From Oscillospiraceae bacterium (GTDB taxonomy: Bacteria; Bacillota_A; Clostridia; Oscillospirales; Ruminococcaceae): a stretch of 11,926 nt of DNA. This document shows, piece after piece, positions 1-6,485 of this stretch; positions within the stretch are counted from its first letter, which is position 1, and every line of letters starts with the position of its first letter. Under the pieces are notes generated by a model. It searched no databases and was not told where the DNA came from. It saw only the letters and a list, made by a program, of their open reading frames with translations. The DNA is taken from positions 1-11,926 of the forward strand of contig JAFPQL010000101.1 in assembly GCA_017414145.1 (NCBI GenBank), in the 5' to 3' direction. The translations under genes and the position numbers were made by a program.

Positions 1-1
1 C

Positions 2-535
2 CGTCTGACAGAGGGCTTCCGCGTCGAGCGCGCCGCGGACTTCGCCATGCTTCAAAAGGCCGGCAGAACCCTCTCCTTCACCTCAACCGCCACAGGCGGC
101 TTTCTCCCCGCATACGGCGACAAACAAAGCATCGTCCTGCTGCACTGCACTGTTCCCGCCGGTACTCCCTGCATCCTTATGGCGGAGCTGCTCGACGAAT
201 ACCGCAAGGCGGACGAGCAGGAGCTGCTGCTGCCGCCGGGGCTGACCTTTTCCGCCGACCCGCGCCCGCTGACCGATGCCGAGCGCCGCATCACCGATCA
301 GAACGGCAATCCGCCCGCCGCCGCATATGAAGTCCGCTTCACGGGACAGTATGCGCCGCTGACACAGATTGTCCGAGAGCCGCTGCCGTTTCCCGCAGAG
401 GCGTGCGCCGTCTGGACGGCACTCAACGCCGGCACAGCGCCCGAAGCACTCCCGCCTGCCGCCGTCCGGCTGCTCGCTGATCGCAAGGCCTGCCTTGCCC
501 AATGGCTGCTGTCTGCCGCAATAATCGGGGAATGA
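2..535 (+). CDS. ADP-ribosyltransferase-fold protein, C-terminal part (5' cut by window edge)
   Basis: The frame is open from base 2 and ends at TGA 533-535. The ATG at 47 has no convincing ribosome binding site and the frame continues in a protein-like way upstream of it, so this is an internal Met of a longer gene. The visible part resembles the second half of an ADP-ribosyltransferase exoenzyme domain (R-S-E class). FTSTA (codons 77-91) fits the STS strand. A beta-strand ending VPAGTP follows, and DEQELLLPPG (from 212) holds an E-Q-E triad (215-223) where these enzymes have the ExE catalytic motif of the ARTT loop. The first catalytic Arg would lie before the window. About 100 residues without recognised motifs follow. 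If active it would transfer ADP-ribose from NAD to a protein target. Secretion cannot be judged without the N-terminus. The fold call rests on motif order and spacing, so it is moderately sure; target and activity are unknown. Confidence 0.6.
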   Translation, partial: RLTEGFRVERAADFAMLQKAGRTLSFTSTATGGFLPAYGDKQSIVLLHCTVPAGTPCILMAELLDEYRKADEQELLLPPGLTFSADPRPLTDAERRITDQNGNPPAAAYEVRFTGQYAPLTQIVREPLPFPAEACAVWTALNAGTAPEALPPAAVRLLADRKACLAQWLLSAAIIGE

Positions 536-545
536 TATGTGTTAT

Positions 546-586
546 CCGCAAAAATCTATCGGAAATCCCCTTGTCATTTTTTGCGG
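546..586. repeat. Inverted repeat overlapping the xylanase promoter
   Basis: CCGCAAAAA (546-554) and TTTTTGCGG (578-586) are perfect 9-base inverted arms separated by 23 bases. The right arm fills much of the spacer between the -35 and -10 elements. It could be a split operator, a weak terminator for the upstream gene, or chance in A/T-rich intergenic DNA. Which of these applies cannot be told from one sequence. Confidence 0.45.
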
Positions 587-599
587 TCTGTGATATAAT
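571..599 (+). promoter_or_regulatory. Sigma-A-type promoter of the xylanase gene
   Basis: TTGTCA at 571-576 and TATAAT at 594-599 are separated by exactly 17 bases. A TG at 591-592 gives an extended -10 element. Transcription would start near 606, leaving a leader of about 60 bases before the ATG at 669. A run of six G preceded by A (654-660) lies 8 bases before that ATG and serves as the ribosome binding site. Confidence 0.85.
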
Positions 600-608
600 A
601 AAGATGAG

Positions 609-624
609 GAATACGCCTGTATTC
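609..624. promoter_or_regulatory. Short perfect palindrome just after the predicted transcription start
   Basis: GAATAC-GCCT-GTATTC forms a 6-base stem with a 4-base loop. It begins about 10 bases after the -10 element, so it would sit at roughly +4 to +19. This is a common position for a repressor operator, and in RNA it would be a 5'-end hairpin able to stabilise the message. No known regulator is assigned. Confidence 0.4.
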
Positions 625-668
625 TGCCGAAAATCCACATTATATCCTGTTTCAGGGGGGAATCTCAC

Positions 669-2570
669 ATGAAAAAACTGTTTCGGTCTGCGGCACTCTG
701 CCTGAGCGCACTGCTGACGCTGACCACCGCTCCGCTGTCTGCGGCGCAGGCAGCCGCGCCGCAGGGCAAGGATGTCTATGTCACCGGCTTTGAGGACGGC
801 GATGTCTCAAAGTTCTCCAAGCGCGGCGACGATGATACCTCTGTCATCAAGGCTTCGTCCGTCGAGCCGCATTCCGGCGACCAGTGCATGGAGGTCACCG
901 GGCGCGACCAGGGCTGGAACGGCCCGTCCATTGCGCTGAAGGACCTCTGCGAGCCCGGCGTGCTGTATATCGCCTCTGCATGGGTCAAGGCCAAGTGGTA
1001 CAACTCCTGCAAGCTCAGTATGCAGTATACCGATTCCGAGGGCGTGCAGCACTACAACAACCTTTCAAAGGTCGTCAGTCAGGGCGAGTGGGTCAAGATC
1101 CCGCCGATCCGCTTCTGCCTCTTTGATTCCATGCAGGATGTCTCGCTCTACATCGAGTGCGATGACAAGGCCGACCTGTGTGTCGATGACTTCTCGCTGA
1201 CGGAAGCACCGTTCTACGAGATTGAAAAGGACATTCCGGGACTGAAGGATGTGTTCAACGACTGCTTCAAGCTCGGCGGCGCGGTCACGGCAACGGAAAT
1301 CGCCGCAAAGAGCACACAGGCGCTCGTGCTGAAGCATTACAACTCCCTGACGCTCGGCAATGAGCTGAAGCCGGAGAATATGCTCCGTCAGAAGGCGTCG
1401 CAGACGCTCTATGAGGAAACCGGCGACAACACGGCAGCGGTCGTCAAGCTGAACGACGCCGCCCGCTACATCCTCGATTTCTGCCGCGCACACAAGATTC
1501 CGGTCCGCGGCCATGTGCTGGTCTGGTACTCCCAGACGCCGTACTGGTTCTTCACCGAGGATTTCACCGATGACGGCAAGATCGTGGACAAGGCAACGAT
1601 GTTAAAGCGCATGGAGAACTACATCAAGGATGTCTTTGCCGTGCTGGATGAGGAATATCCGGACATCGACTTCTACGCATGGGATGTCGTGAACGAGGCG
1701 TTCCTGGACGGCGGCAGCCCGCGTGAGCCCGGCAAATACGAGGACTACAACGGCTCCTCCGCATGGGTCAAGATCTTCGGCGACAACTCCTTCATTCCGC
1801 CCGCCTTTGAATATGCGAGAAAGTATGCGCGCAAGGGCACCAAGCTCTACTACAACGACTTCAACGAGTACATGAAGGTCGATGCGATGTTAAAGCTCGG
1901 CAAGGAGCTGCACGAGAAAGGCTGGCTGGACGGTCTGGGTCTCCAGTCGCACCTCGATGTCACGAACAACAATCAGCCCGATCCGTTCCCGTCCGTGCAG
2001 CAGTATGCCGCCGCACTGGATAAGTTCTGCGCATCCGGTCTGGACATCCAGATCACCGAGCTGGACGCGACCTGCGCACCCTCCGTCAGCAACGGTGATT
2101 CGCTGCAGGCAAAGTACTATAAGGGCATCATGGATGCCATCGTCAAGAACAAGGACAAGATTTCCGCTGTCGTCTTCTGGGGTACAACCGACGACCAGAG
2201 CTGGAGATCCGAGCGCTCGCCGCTGCTCTTTGACGGTGAGTACAAGTCCAAGTCCTGCTTCGACAGCATTGTCGAGGGCAGAGATTTCACGACCGGCCCG
2301 TCCACGCAGACCACAACCACCACTTCGACCACTTCGACCTCCTCTGATTCCGATACCGAAACGCCGAAGCCCGGTCTCAAGGGCGATGTGGACGAAAACG
2401 GCACCGTGCAGATTGCGGACGCGATTCTGCTGGCACGGTACATCGCAGAGGACACCGTGACGGTGACGGCACAGGGCAAGACCAACGCAGAGCTGACCGG
2501 CGACACCGCGCTGACTGCCGACGACTGCACCAAGCTGCTCCAGTTCCTCGCGGGCATGGGCCCGCTGTAA
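669..2570 (+). CDS. Dockerin-containing endo-1,4-beta-xylanase (CBM22-GH10-Doc1)
   Basis: A secreted 633-residue enzyme hydrolysing internal beta-1,4 bonds of xylan. Residues 1-28 are a signal peptide (KK, hydrophobic core, cleavage near AQA). Residues about 35-180 resemble a family 22 carbohydrate-binding module, with GRDQGWNGP (78-86) and the WVK strands. The GH10 barrel spans about 187-540. It shows GNELKPEN (230-237), RGHVLVWYSQTP (280-291), the acid/base Glu343 in WDVVNEA, LQSH (425-428), the nucleophile Glu464 in ITELDA, and Trp504 and Trp512 in the last strands. A Thr/Ser linker (541-566) leads to a type I dockerin (about 569-633). Its first calcium loop is canonical (D573, D575, N577, D584), but the second has Glu608 and Thr610 where Asp and Asn/Asp are usual. 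The dockerin implies attachment to a cohesin-bearing scaffoldin. All catalytic residues are present, so the gene appears intact and monocistronic, with its own promoter and terminator. Confidence 0.95.
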   Translation: MKKLFRSAALCLSALLTLTTAPLSAAQAAAPQGKDVYVTGFEDGDVSKFSKRGDDDTSVIKASSVEPHSGDQCMEVTGRDQGWNGPSIALKDLCEPGVLYIASAWVKAKWYNSCKLSMQYTDSEGVQHYNNLSKVVSQGEWVKIPPIRFCLFDSMQDVSLYIECDDKADLCVDDFSLTEAPFYEIEKDIPGLKDVFNDCFKLGGAVTATEIAAKSTQALVLKHYNSLTLGNELKPENMLRQKASQTLYEETGDNTAAVVKLNDAARYILDFCRAHKIPVRGHVLVWYSQTPYWFFTEDFTDDGKIVDKATMLKRMENYIKDVFAVLDEEYPDIDFYAWDVVNEAFLDGGSPREPGKYEDYNGSSAWVKIFGDNSFIPPAFEYARKYARKGTKLYYNDFNEYMKVDAMLKLGKELHEKGWLDGLGLQSHLDVTNNNQPDPFPSVQQYAAALDKFCASGLDIQITELDATCAPSVSNGDSLQAKYYKGIMDAIVKNKDKISAVVFWGTTDDQSWRSERSPLLFDGEYKSKSCFDSIVEGRDFTTGPSTQTTTTTSTTSTSSDSDTETPKPGLKGDVDENGTVQIADAILLARYIAEDTVTVTAQGKTNAELTGDTALTADDCTKLLQFLAGMGPL

Positions 2571-2606
2571 CCCCGCAGAAGGGGCAGTCCCGAAGGAAAC
2601 AACAAA

Positions 2607-2649
2607 AACCCGGCCCGCAGCCTTCACATTGCGGGTCGGGTTCTTTTTT
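2607..2649. terminator. Rho-independent terminator between convergent genes, possibly bidirectional
   Basis: A 13-base stem (2607-2619 with 2630-2642, one G-U pair) with a 10-base loop is followed by C and six T (2644-2649). It lies 36 bases after the xylanase stop and 20 bases beyond the stop of the SGNH gene on the other strand. Read from the minus strand, the stem has one C-A mismatch and is followed by a broken T run, so it could also stop that transcript less efficiently. Confidence 0.85.
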
Positions 2650-2662
2650 CATGCTGACAAAA

Positions 2663-3721
2663 TCAGTTCGCCGTGGTCTGAGTGGACTTCGGCGCAAGCT
2701 GCTGGCACACCTGCGAAAGTATGATCTGATACGCGGCGGGCGACAGGTGAATGCCGTCGCCGGAGGTGTACTTCGTGACAAGGCCGTTCCACTCGTTCTT
2801 CAGCCCCGATGCCACATTGACATAGGTCCATGCGGGATAATTCGCCTTGAGATAATCGCGGATTGCCGCATTGTAGCTGTCAATCTTCGCGTTCGTCGCA
2901 AACTTCGAGGTCGTGGTGATCGGCGTGATCGAGGCGACGCAGAGCTTTGCGTTCGGCAGTGCCTCCTGCGTCTTCTGGAGCAGATTCTTGTAGTTTTCGC
3001 AGTATTTCTGCGAGCTGGTCATATTGATGTCGTTCATGCCCATCGAGAAAATGACCGTTTTCGGCTTCAGCTTGGAGAGCGCCGAGATGACGCCGCAGCT
3101 TGTGCCGTTCACCGTGAATTTATAGTCAAAAATGCTCCGCACGCCGACGCTGCCCTTCGCCACGACATTTTTGGCGGGCAGAATTTTATAGACGCTCAGG
3201 CCGCTGCAGATGCTGTCTCCGACAAACACGCAGTCCGCGAGGAACGCCTGATCGGACGGAGAGAGCTTTCCGCCCTTTACGACCGTCGAGACGGTGGTCG
3301 AGGCGGTTTTCTGTGCGGAGGAGCTGCTCTGCGCGGAGGTCACCGTCGCAGAGGTGCCGGATGCCGCCGTGCGGGATGTCACCGTCGTACCGGCTGACGC
3401 CGCGGCAGAGCTGCCGGCGGTGGTCGTTGTCGTCTGCGAAGAGGAAATCACCGTCGTCGCGCCGGATGTCTGCTGCGATGACGCAGAGGTGATGTCCGGA
3501 ACCGTGGTTTCATTCATGGATGCGGAATTTTCCGCAGAGGTCTTTGTTGCAGAGGTCAAAGTCGTCTCCGCCTGTGATGTTGTCTGACGGGAGGTACCGG
3601 ATGTATGCGGAACCGCGATGTCGCTTTGCATATCATCGACAATCATGCCGCAGCTTCCCAGAAGCAGGGAGGCACAGAGCAGGCCGGCAAGCTGCCGGCA
3701 TTTTTCGGTATTCAGGAACAT
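2663..3721 (-). CDS. SGNH/GDSL-type esterase, surface lipoprotein
   Basis: A 352-residue predicted lipoprotein. Residues 1-24 form a lipoprotein signal with lipobox LLGSC, so Cys24 would be lipidated and the enzyme held on the outer face of the membrane. Residues about 38-150 are an extremely Thr/Ser/Ala-rich spacer. The SGNH domain follows (about 154-345): GDS with nucleophile Ser170 (block I), Gly in AKGSVG (block II), GMND with Asn230 (block III), and DGIH with Asp322 and His325 (block V). The family removes acyl or acetyl groups from carbohydrates or lipids; the substrate here is not readable. Lying tail to tail with a xylanase makes polysaccharide deacetylation plausible, but this is inference. 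The ATG at 3721 was chosen because a strong promoter (3760-3788) covers the longer alternative start at 3769 and because the signal peptide begins here. The ribosome binding site is weak. Confidence 0.85.
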   Translation of the reverse strand: MFLNTEKCRQLAGLLCASLLLGSCGMIVDDMQSDIAVPHTSGTSRQTTSQAETTLTSATKTSAENSASMNETTVPDITSASSQQTSGATTVISSSQTTTTTAGSSAAASAGTTVTSRTAASGTSATVTSAQSSSSAQKTASTTVSTVVKGGKLSPSDQAFLADCVFVGDSICSGLSVYKILPAKNVVAKGSVGVRSIFDYKFTVNGTSCGVISALSKLKPKTVIFSMGMNDINMTSSQKYCENYKNLLQKTQEALPNAKLCVASITPITTTSKFATNAKIDSYNAAIRDYLKANYPAWTYVNVASGLKNEWNGLVTKYTSGDGIHLSPAAYQIILSQVCQQLAPKSTQTTAN

Positions 3722-3759
3722 AGCTACCGCTTCTTTCTGATGATTTGAATTCTGCCCCC

Positions 3760-3788
3760 ATTGTACCACGATTCGACGGAAAAGTCAA
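3760..3788 (-). promoter_or_regulatory. Sigma-A-type promoter of the SGNH lipoprotein gene
   Basis: On the minus strand TTGACT (3788-3783) and TACAAT (3765-3760) are spaced by 17 bases, with TG at 3768-3767 forming an extended -10. Transcription would start near 3753, about 32 bases before the ATG at 3721. This excludes translation from the upstream in-frame ATG at 3769, which lies inside the promoter. Confidence 0.85.
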
Positions 3789-3849
3789 CCGTTCGGCTGC
3801 TTTCTCCCGTATTTTCCGGCGGAATCGCTGAAAATCATATGAGAATCCC

Positions 3850-3938
3850 GTTCCGGAACCGGCACTCTGAAGAATGCCCGCACATTTCGGCAGATTTCGC
3901 ATATGCTGAATTGATCGGAGACGGCCAAACCGTCTCTG
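3850..3938. promoter_or_regulatory. Palindrome-rich leader before the dipicolinate synthase-like gene
   Basis: The divergent intergenic region 3722-3974 holds the SGNH promoter and several inverted repeats. GTTCCGGAAC (3850-3859) is a perfect palindrome. GAGACGG-CCAAA-CCGTCTC (3918-3936) is a perfect 7-base stem with a 5-base loop, extended to 9 pairs (3916-3938) by a G-U and a C-G pair. No convincing sigma-A promoter for the plus-strand gene was found here. The hairpin has no T tract, so it is not a standard terminator. It may be an operator or a leader RNA structure. Confidence 0.4.
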
Positions 3939-3974
3939 CGATCCGAATACGGTCACGGTAAGGAGTGATGCGAT

Positions 3975-4556
3975 ATGGCGCAGAAAAAACAGCCCGCCCG
4001 CAGCCGGATCCTGGCTGCAGGCGGTGATCTGCGGACGGTGACGGCAGCCGCACGGCTCGCAGAGCATCATACGGTGCTGCTCGCCGGATTTGACCGGCTG
4101 GAAACGCTGCCCGCCGGTGTCAGAGGTCTGCCGGATGCCCGCGCACTGCCGGATCATACGGCGGATGTGCTGCTGCTGCCCGTACAGACAGCGGAGGACT
4201 GCTGCGATGCGCCCTTTTCGCGGCATCCGCTGACGCTCTCCGGACTGCTGCCGGCCGTGCGGCGCGGCGGACTGGTGCTCGGCGGACGCCTGAGCGGCGC
4301 GGTGTGCCGGCAGATTGCCGAGGCGGGCTGCGCGGCGGAGAACTATGCGGCAAGAGAGAGCTTTGCCGTGCGGAATGCCGTCCCGACGGCAGAAGCGGCA
4401 ATCGGCATTGCGATGCGGGAGCTGCCGGTGACAGTCAACGGGCTGTCCTGCCTGATTCTCGGTGCCGGACGCATCAGTCAGGCGCTGCAGCCGCGGCTGC
4501 GGGCATGGGGTGCGAAAGTCACGGTCGCGGCAAGGCGGTGTACCGACCTTGCGCGG
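3975..4556 (+). pseudogene. Dipicolinate synthase subunit A-like gene, 3' end missing
   Basis: Residues 1-193 (to about base 4553) look like DpaA/SpoVFA, the NAD(P)-dependent subunit that makes the spore compound dipicolinate. The N-terminal domain has AAGGDLRT (14-21), the AGFD strand and VLLLPV. It is followed by the conserved PTAEAAIGIAM (137-147) and a Rossmann loop LGAGRI (162-167) with AARRCTDLA. The ATG at 3975 has a good ribosome binding site, TAAGGAG at 3959-3965. Complete family members are about 280-300 residues. Here the second half of the Rossmann domain and the C-terminus are absent. The frame stays open to 5747, but from 4584 it is only the complement of real minus-strand genes and reads as low-complexity Arg/Ala/Gly sequence. 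No subunit B gene follows. It is most likely a remnant cut by a rearrangement, or a misassembled join. A divergent short protein cannot be excluded. Confidence 0.65.
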
Positions 4557-4583
4557 CGGCAGGGCGGCGAGGGGAAACCGCGC

Positions 4584-5570
4584 TCAGTCCGTTCCGGCGG
4601 AAAGCGTCGGGGCGGGCAGAATGACAGCGGCTCTGCCTGCCGTGAAGAAGCGGTGCAGCTCTGCCGCAATCTGCGGGAGCAGCGGCTGAACATAGGCGAT
4701 GACGCTCCCCTGCTCCGTCAGCGGGCTTCGCATCAGGCAGTCCCGCATCCCGTCGCAGAGCGATTCTGCCGCGGCATACCGGAAGCGGTCGTTCAGCGTG
4801 TCGGCTGCACCGTCGGGCAGATACAGGGTCAGGCCGTCCGCACCGCAGAGTGCCGCGCCGAACCACTGCCGCAGCACCAGCTCCGCCAGATTGTCGGCAA
4901 TCGTGTCGGGCGTTGTCAGATAGCGTGCCGCATAGGCTGTCAGCATCCCGTGAATCTCCTCTGCCGGGAAGCAGCTGAGCAGTTCGCCCTCATGCAGCAG
5001 CGCCGTGTAGTAAAAATGCGCACCCAGCACGCCGCCGAGCGGAATCGGCTGGCGGCAGAGCAGCGGATATTCGCCGTCCAGTGTGACGGCATCCGCCTCA
5101 AAGCGCGCATCATACTGCGTGCAGAACTTTGCAAAGGGCTGCAGCAGGCCGCGGAAAAACACCGTCTCAAAGGGCTGTGTCAGGCGATAGGCGCGGCGGA
5201 ATGCCTCCTTCGCCTCTGCGTATGCGGTGAGAATCTGCTGCTGACCGCGCTCCAGCAGGCGGGAAATCTCCGTGTCCCGAAGCGCGGCAAGTGCGGCGCT
5301 GTCCGAATGAAGCGGCAGCAGCGCGGCATCGAGCTGATAAAAGACGGCGCGGTAAAAGGCCTCCGCCTGCGCACGCGTCACGGTGCTGCATCTGCCTCTG
5401 GTATAGGCGGCGGCATTGGCTGCGGCGGCCTTGTGCAGTGCCAGACGCAGGGCCTCCAGCCGTTCTGCGGGAATGCACCCCTCTGCGGCCGCACGGCGCA
5501 GCAGCGCGACGGTATAATCGCGGGCGGGCAGGCGTTCTGCGGACGGCGCCGCGGGTATCATCCGGTTCAC
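4584..5570 (-). CDS. Uncharacterised protein resembling DUF6179
   Basis: A 328-residue, mainly helical, apparently cytoplasmic protein with no signal peptide or membrane segment. From memory it resembles clostridial DUF6179 proteins: a Thr/Gln-containing helix region (about 100-150), DGEYPLL (165-171), a GGVLGAHFYYTALLHE segment (179-194) and a C-terminal helical part. The family match could not be verified and the function is unknown. The start is taken as GTG 5570, whose last two bases overlap the TGA of the preceding gene. A GGGGAGGAGG ribosome binding site (5587-5578) lies 7 bases upstream of it. The in-frame ATG at 5561 is the alternative (325 residues) but sits 16 bases from that site. 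Overlapping stop and start imply translational coupling with its neighbour and a joint role. No terminator is visible after its stop at 4584, where the broken dipicolinate synthase-like gene begins on the opposite strand. Confidence 0.7.
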   Translation of the reverse strand: MNRMIPAAPSAERLPARDYTVALLRRAAAEGCIPAERLEALRLALHKAAAANAAAYTRGRCSTVTRAQAEAFYRAVFYQLDAALLPLHSDSAALAALRDTEISRLLERGQQQILTAYAEAKEAFRRAYRLTQPFETVFFRGLLQPFAKFCTQYDARFEADAVTLDGEYPLLCRQPIPLGGVLGAHFYYTALLHEGELLSCFPAEEIHGMLTAYAARYLTTPDTIADNLAELVLRQWFGAALCGADGLTLYLPDGAADTLNDRFRYAAAESLCDGMRDCLMRSPLTEQGSVIAYVQPLLPQIAAELHRFFTAGRAAVILPAPTLSAGTD

Positions 5571-6409
5571 TGTGCATCCTCCTCCCCTTCTGCGGCGGCA
5601 TCCTCCTCCGCCCACTGCTCTGCACGGTCTGCCCACTCCGCCTCCTTTTCGGCACTGGGCATCAGGAAGTCGGGACGGAGACTGAGCGCTGCCGTCAGCT
5701 CCTCGGCAAATGTGCCTCTGGTCCGCATGGCAGTCTCCTCGCGGTAATCCGCATCGTAATTGCCGAAGATGTCGCGGGTCATGCCGGTGCGGTATTCGTA
5801 GTCATAGTTCTCCGCGTCCGCCTCCTGCTCCAGCGCACTTTCGGCGCGCTCCTGCGCAATCAGGTCGGCATAGAGTGCCGCGGTGACGGGGTCGCCTGCC
5901 GCCGCATGGTCCTGCTGCTTTTTCTCGGCAGTGCGGAGATCCAGCAGGCGGCGCATCGCGGGAATCAGGATCCGCTCGGCCTGTGCCAGCATTTCGTCGA
6001 TGTCGCCCGAACAGGTCGGACTGACATAGAACCGGTACAGATAATCCAGCAGCGCGTTGTCCGAGAGCATCAGGGACGGATCGCCCGCCGTGACCTCCTG
6101 CAGCTCGCCGCGCAGACGGTAAAACGCCTCGGTCAGCCGCGCAATGTTCTGCGCGTAGTTCTGTCCGGCGAGATACCCCGACGGCAGGAACCAGCGGATC
6201 AGCCGCGGAATGATGCTCCCGCCGACCGGAACCAGTCCGGCAGCGGAAACGGCTTCTCTGCCCGTCTGCGCGATCATCTCCGCTTCGTCACGGGTCAGCG
6301 CGATGCCGTAGGACTGCATCGCCGCATGATTCGTCGCCAGAATATGCTGCCGCTGTTCGGCGGGCGTCAGTCCGGCAAGCTGTTCCGAAAACATCAGGGA
6401 AAAATCCAT
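5567..6409 (-). CDS. Uncharacterised protein resembling DUF6323
   Basis: A 280-residue soluble, helix-rich protein. Residues about 15-160 resemble, from memory, the clostridial DUF6323 family: NHAAMQSYGIALT (27-39), VGGSIIPRLIRWF (62-74), a NYAQNI helix (84-89) and LLDYLYRFY before SPTCSGD (120-136). The rest (about 160-280) looks like an added tail, with a Tyr/Asp-rich stretch (NYDYEYR, 201-207) and an acidic Glu/Ala end. No catalytic motif is recognised and the function is unknown. The ATG at 6409 has an AAAGGAG ribosome binding site 6 bases upstream. Longer in-frame starts would run into the end of the ABC gene and read unlike protein. It follows that gene after 76 bases and overlaps the next gene, so it is probably in the same transcript. 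A 6-pair hairpin (6423-6441) lies directly before its ribosome binding site. Confidence 0.7.
   Translation of the reverse strand: MDFSLMFSEQLAGLTPAEQRQHILATNHAAMQSYGIALTRDEAEMIAQTGREAVSAAGLVPVGGSIIPRLIRWFLPSGYLAGQNYAQNIARLTEAFYRLRGELQEVTAGDPSLMLSDNALLDYLYRFYVSPTCSGDIDEMLAQAERILIPAMRRLLDLRTAEKKQQDHAAAGDPVTAALYADLIAQERAESALEQEADAENYDYEYRTGMTRDIFGNYDADYREETAMRTRGTFAEELTAALSLRPDFLMPSAEKEAEWADRAEQWAEEDAAAEGEEDAQ
5578..5587 (-). promoter_or_regulatory. Ribosome binding site deciding a GTG start
   Basis: GGGGAGGAGG lies inside the last codons of the preceding gene, 7 bases before GTG 5570. The GTG overlaps the TGA at 5569-5567, the standard arrangement for translational coupling. This favours the GTG over the ATG 9 bases further on. 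Confidence 0.7.
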
Positions 6410-6485
6410 ATCCTGCTCCTTTCTGCGGAGAACCCCCGCAGGCATCCGTATAAACATCACGGCGCAGCGGCAAAGGGCGGAAGCC

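Noticed and set aside
2310..2345. Short tandem repeat of about 9 bases (two copies) in the xylanase linker
   Set aside because: It is explained by repeated Thr/Ser codons in an ordinary linker and has no independent significance.
2651..3397. Plus-strand open frame of 248 codons downstream of the xylanase
   Set aside because: It is antisense to the SGNH lipoprotein, whose catalytic motifs, lipobox and promoter are clear.
3722..3769. Longer N-terminus for the SGNH lipoprotein starting at ATG 3769
   Set aside because: That ATG lies within the predicted promoter, upstream of the expected transcription start, and would bury the lipoprotein signal peptide.
3890..3925. Possible sporulation sigma-factor promoter (CATATG-like -10 boxes) before the dipicolinate synthase-like gene
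   Set aside because: The boxes match only loosely and no convincing partner -35 element at the right spacing could be found.
4584..5747. Continuation of the plus-strand frame from the dipicolinate synthase-like gene, giving an apparent 590-residue fusion protein
   Set aside because: From 4584 it is the exact complement of two coherent minus-strand genes with good start signals. Its translation is Arg/Ala/Gly/Cys-rich without domain character. The open frame is a by-product of high GC at third codon positions.
6423..6441. 6-pair hairpin between the second ABC gene and the DUF6323-like gene as a terminator
   Set aside because: No T tract follows on the minus strand and the stem is short. At most it could affect access to the adjacent ribosome binding site.
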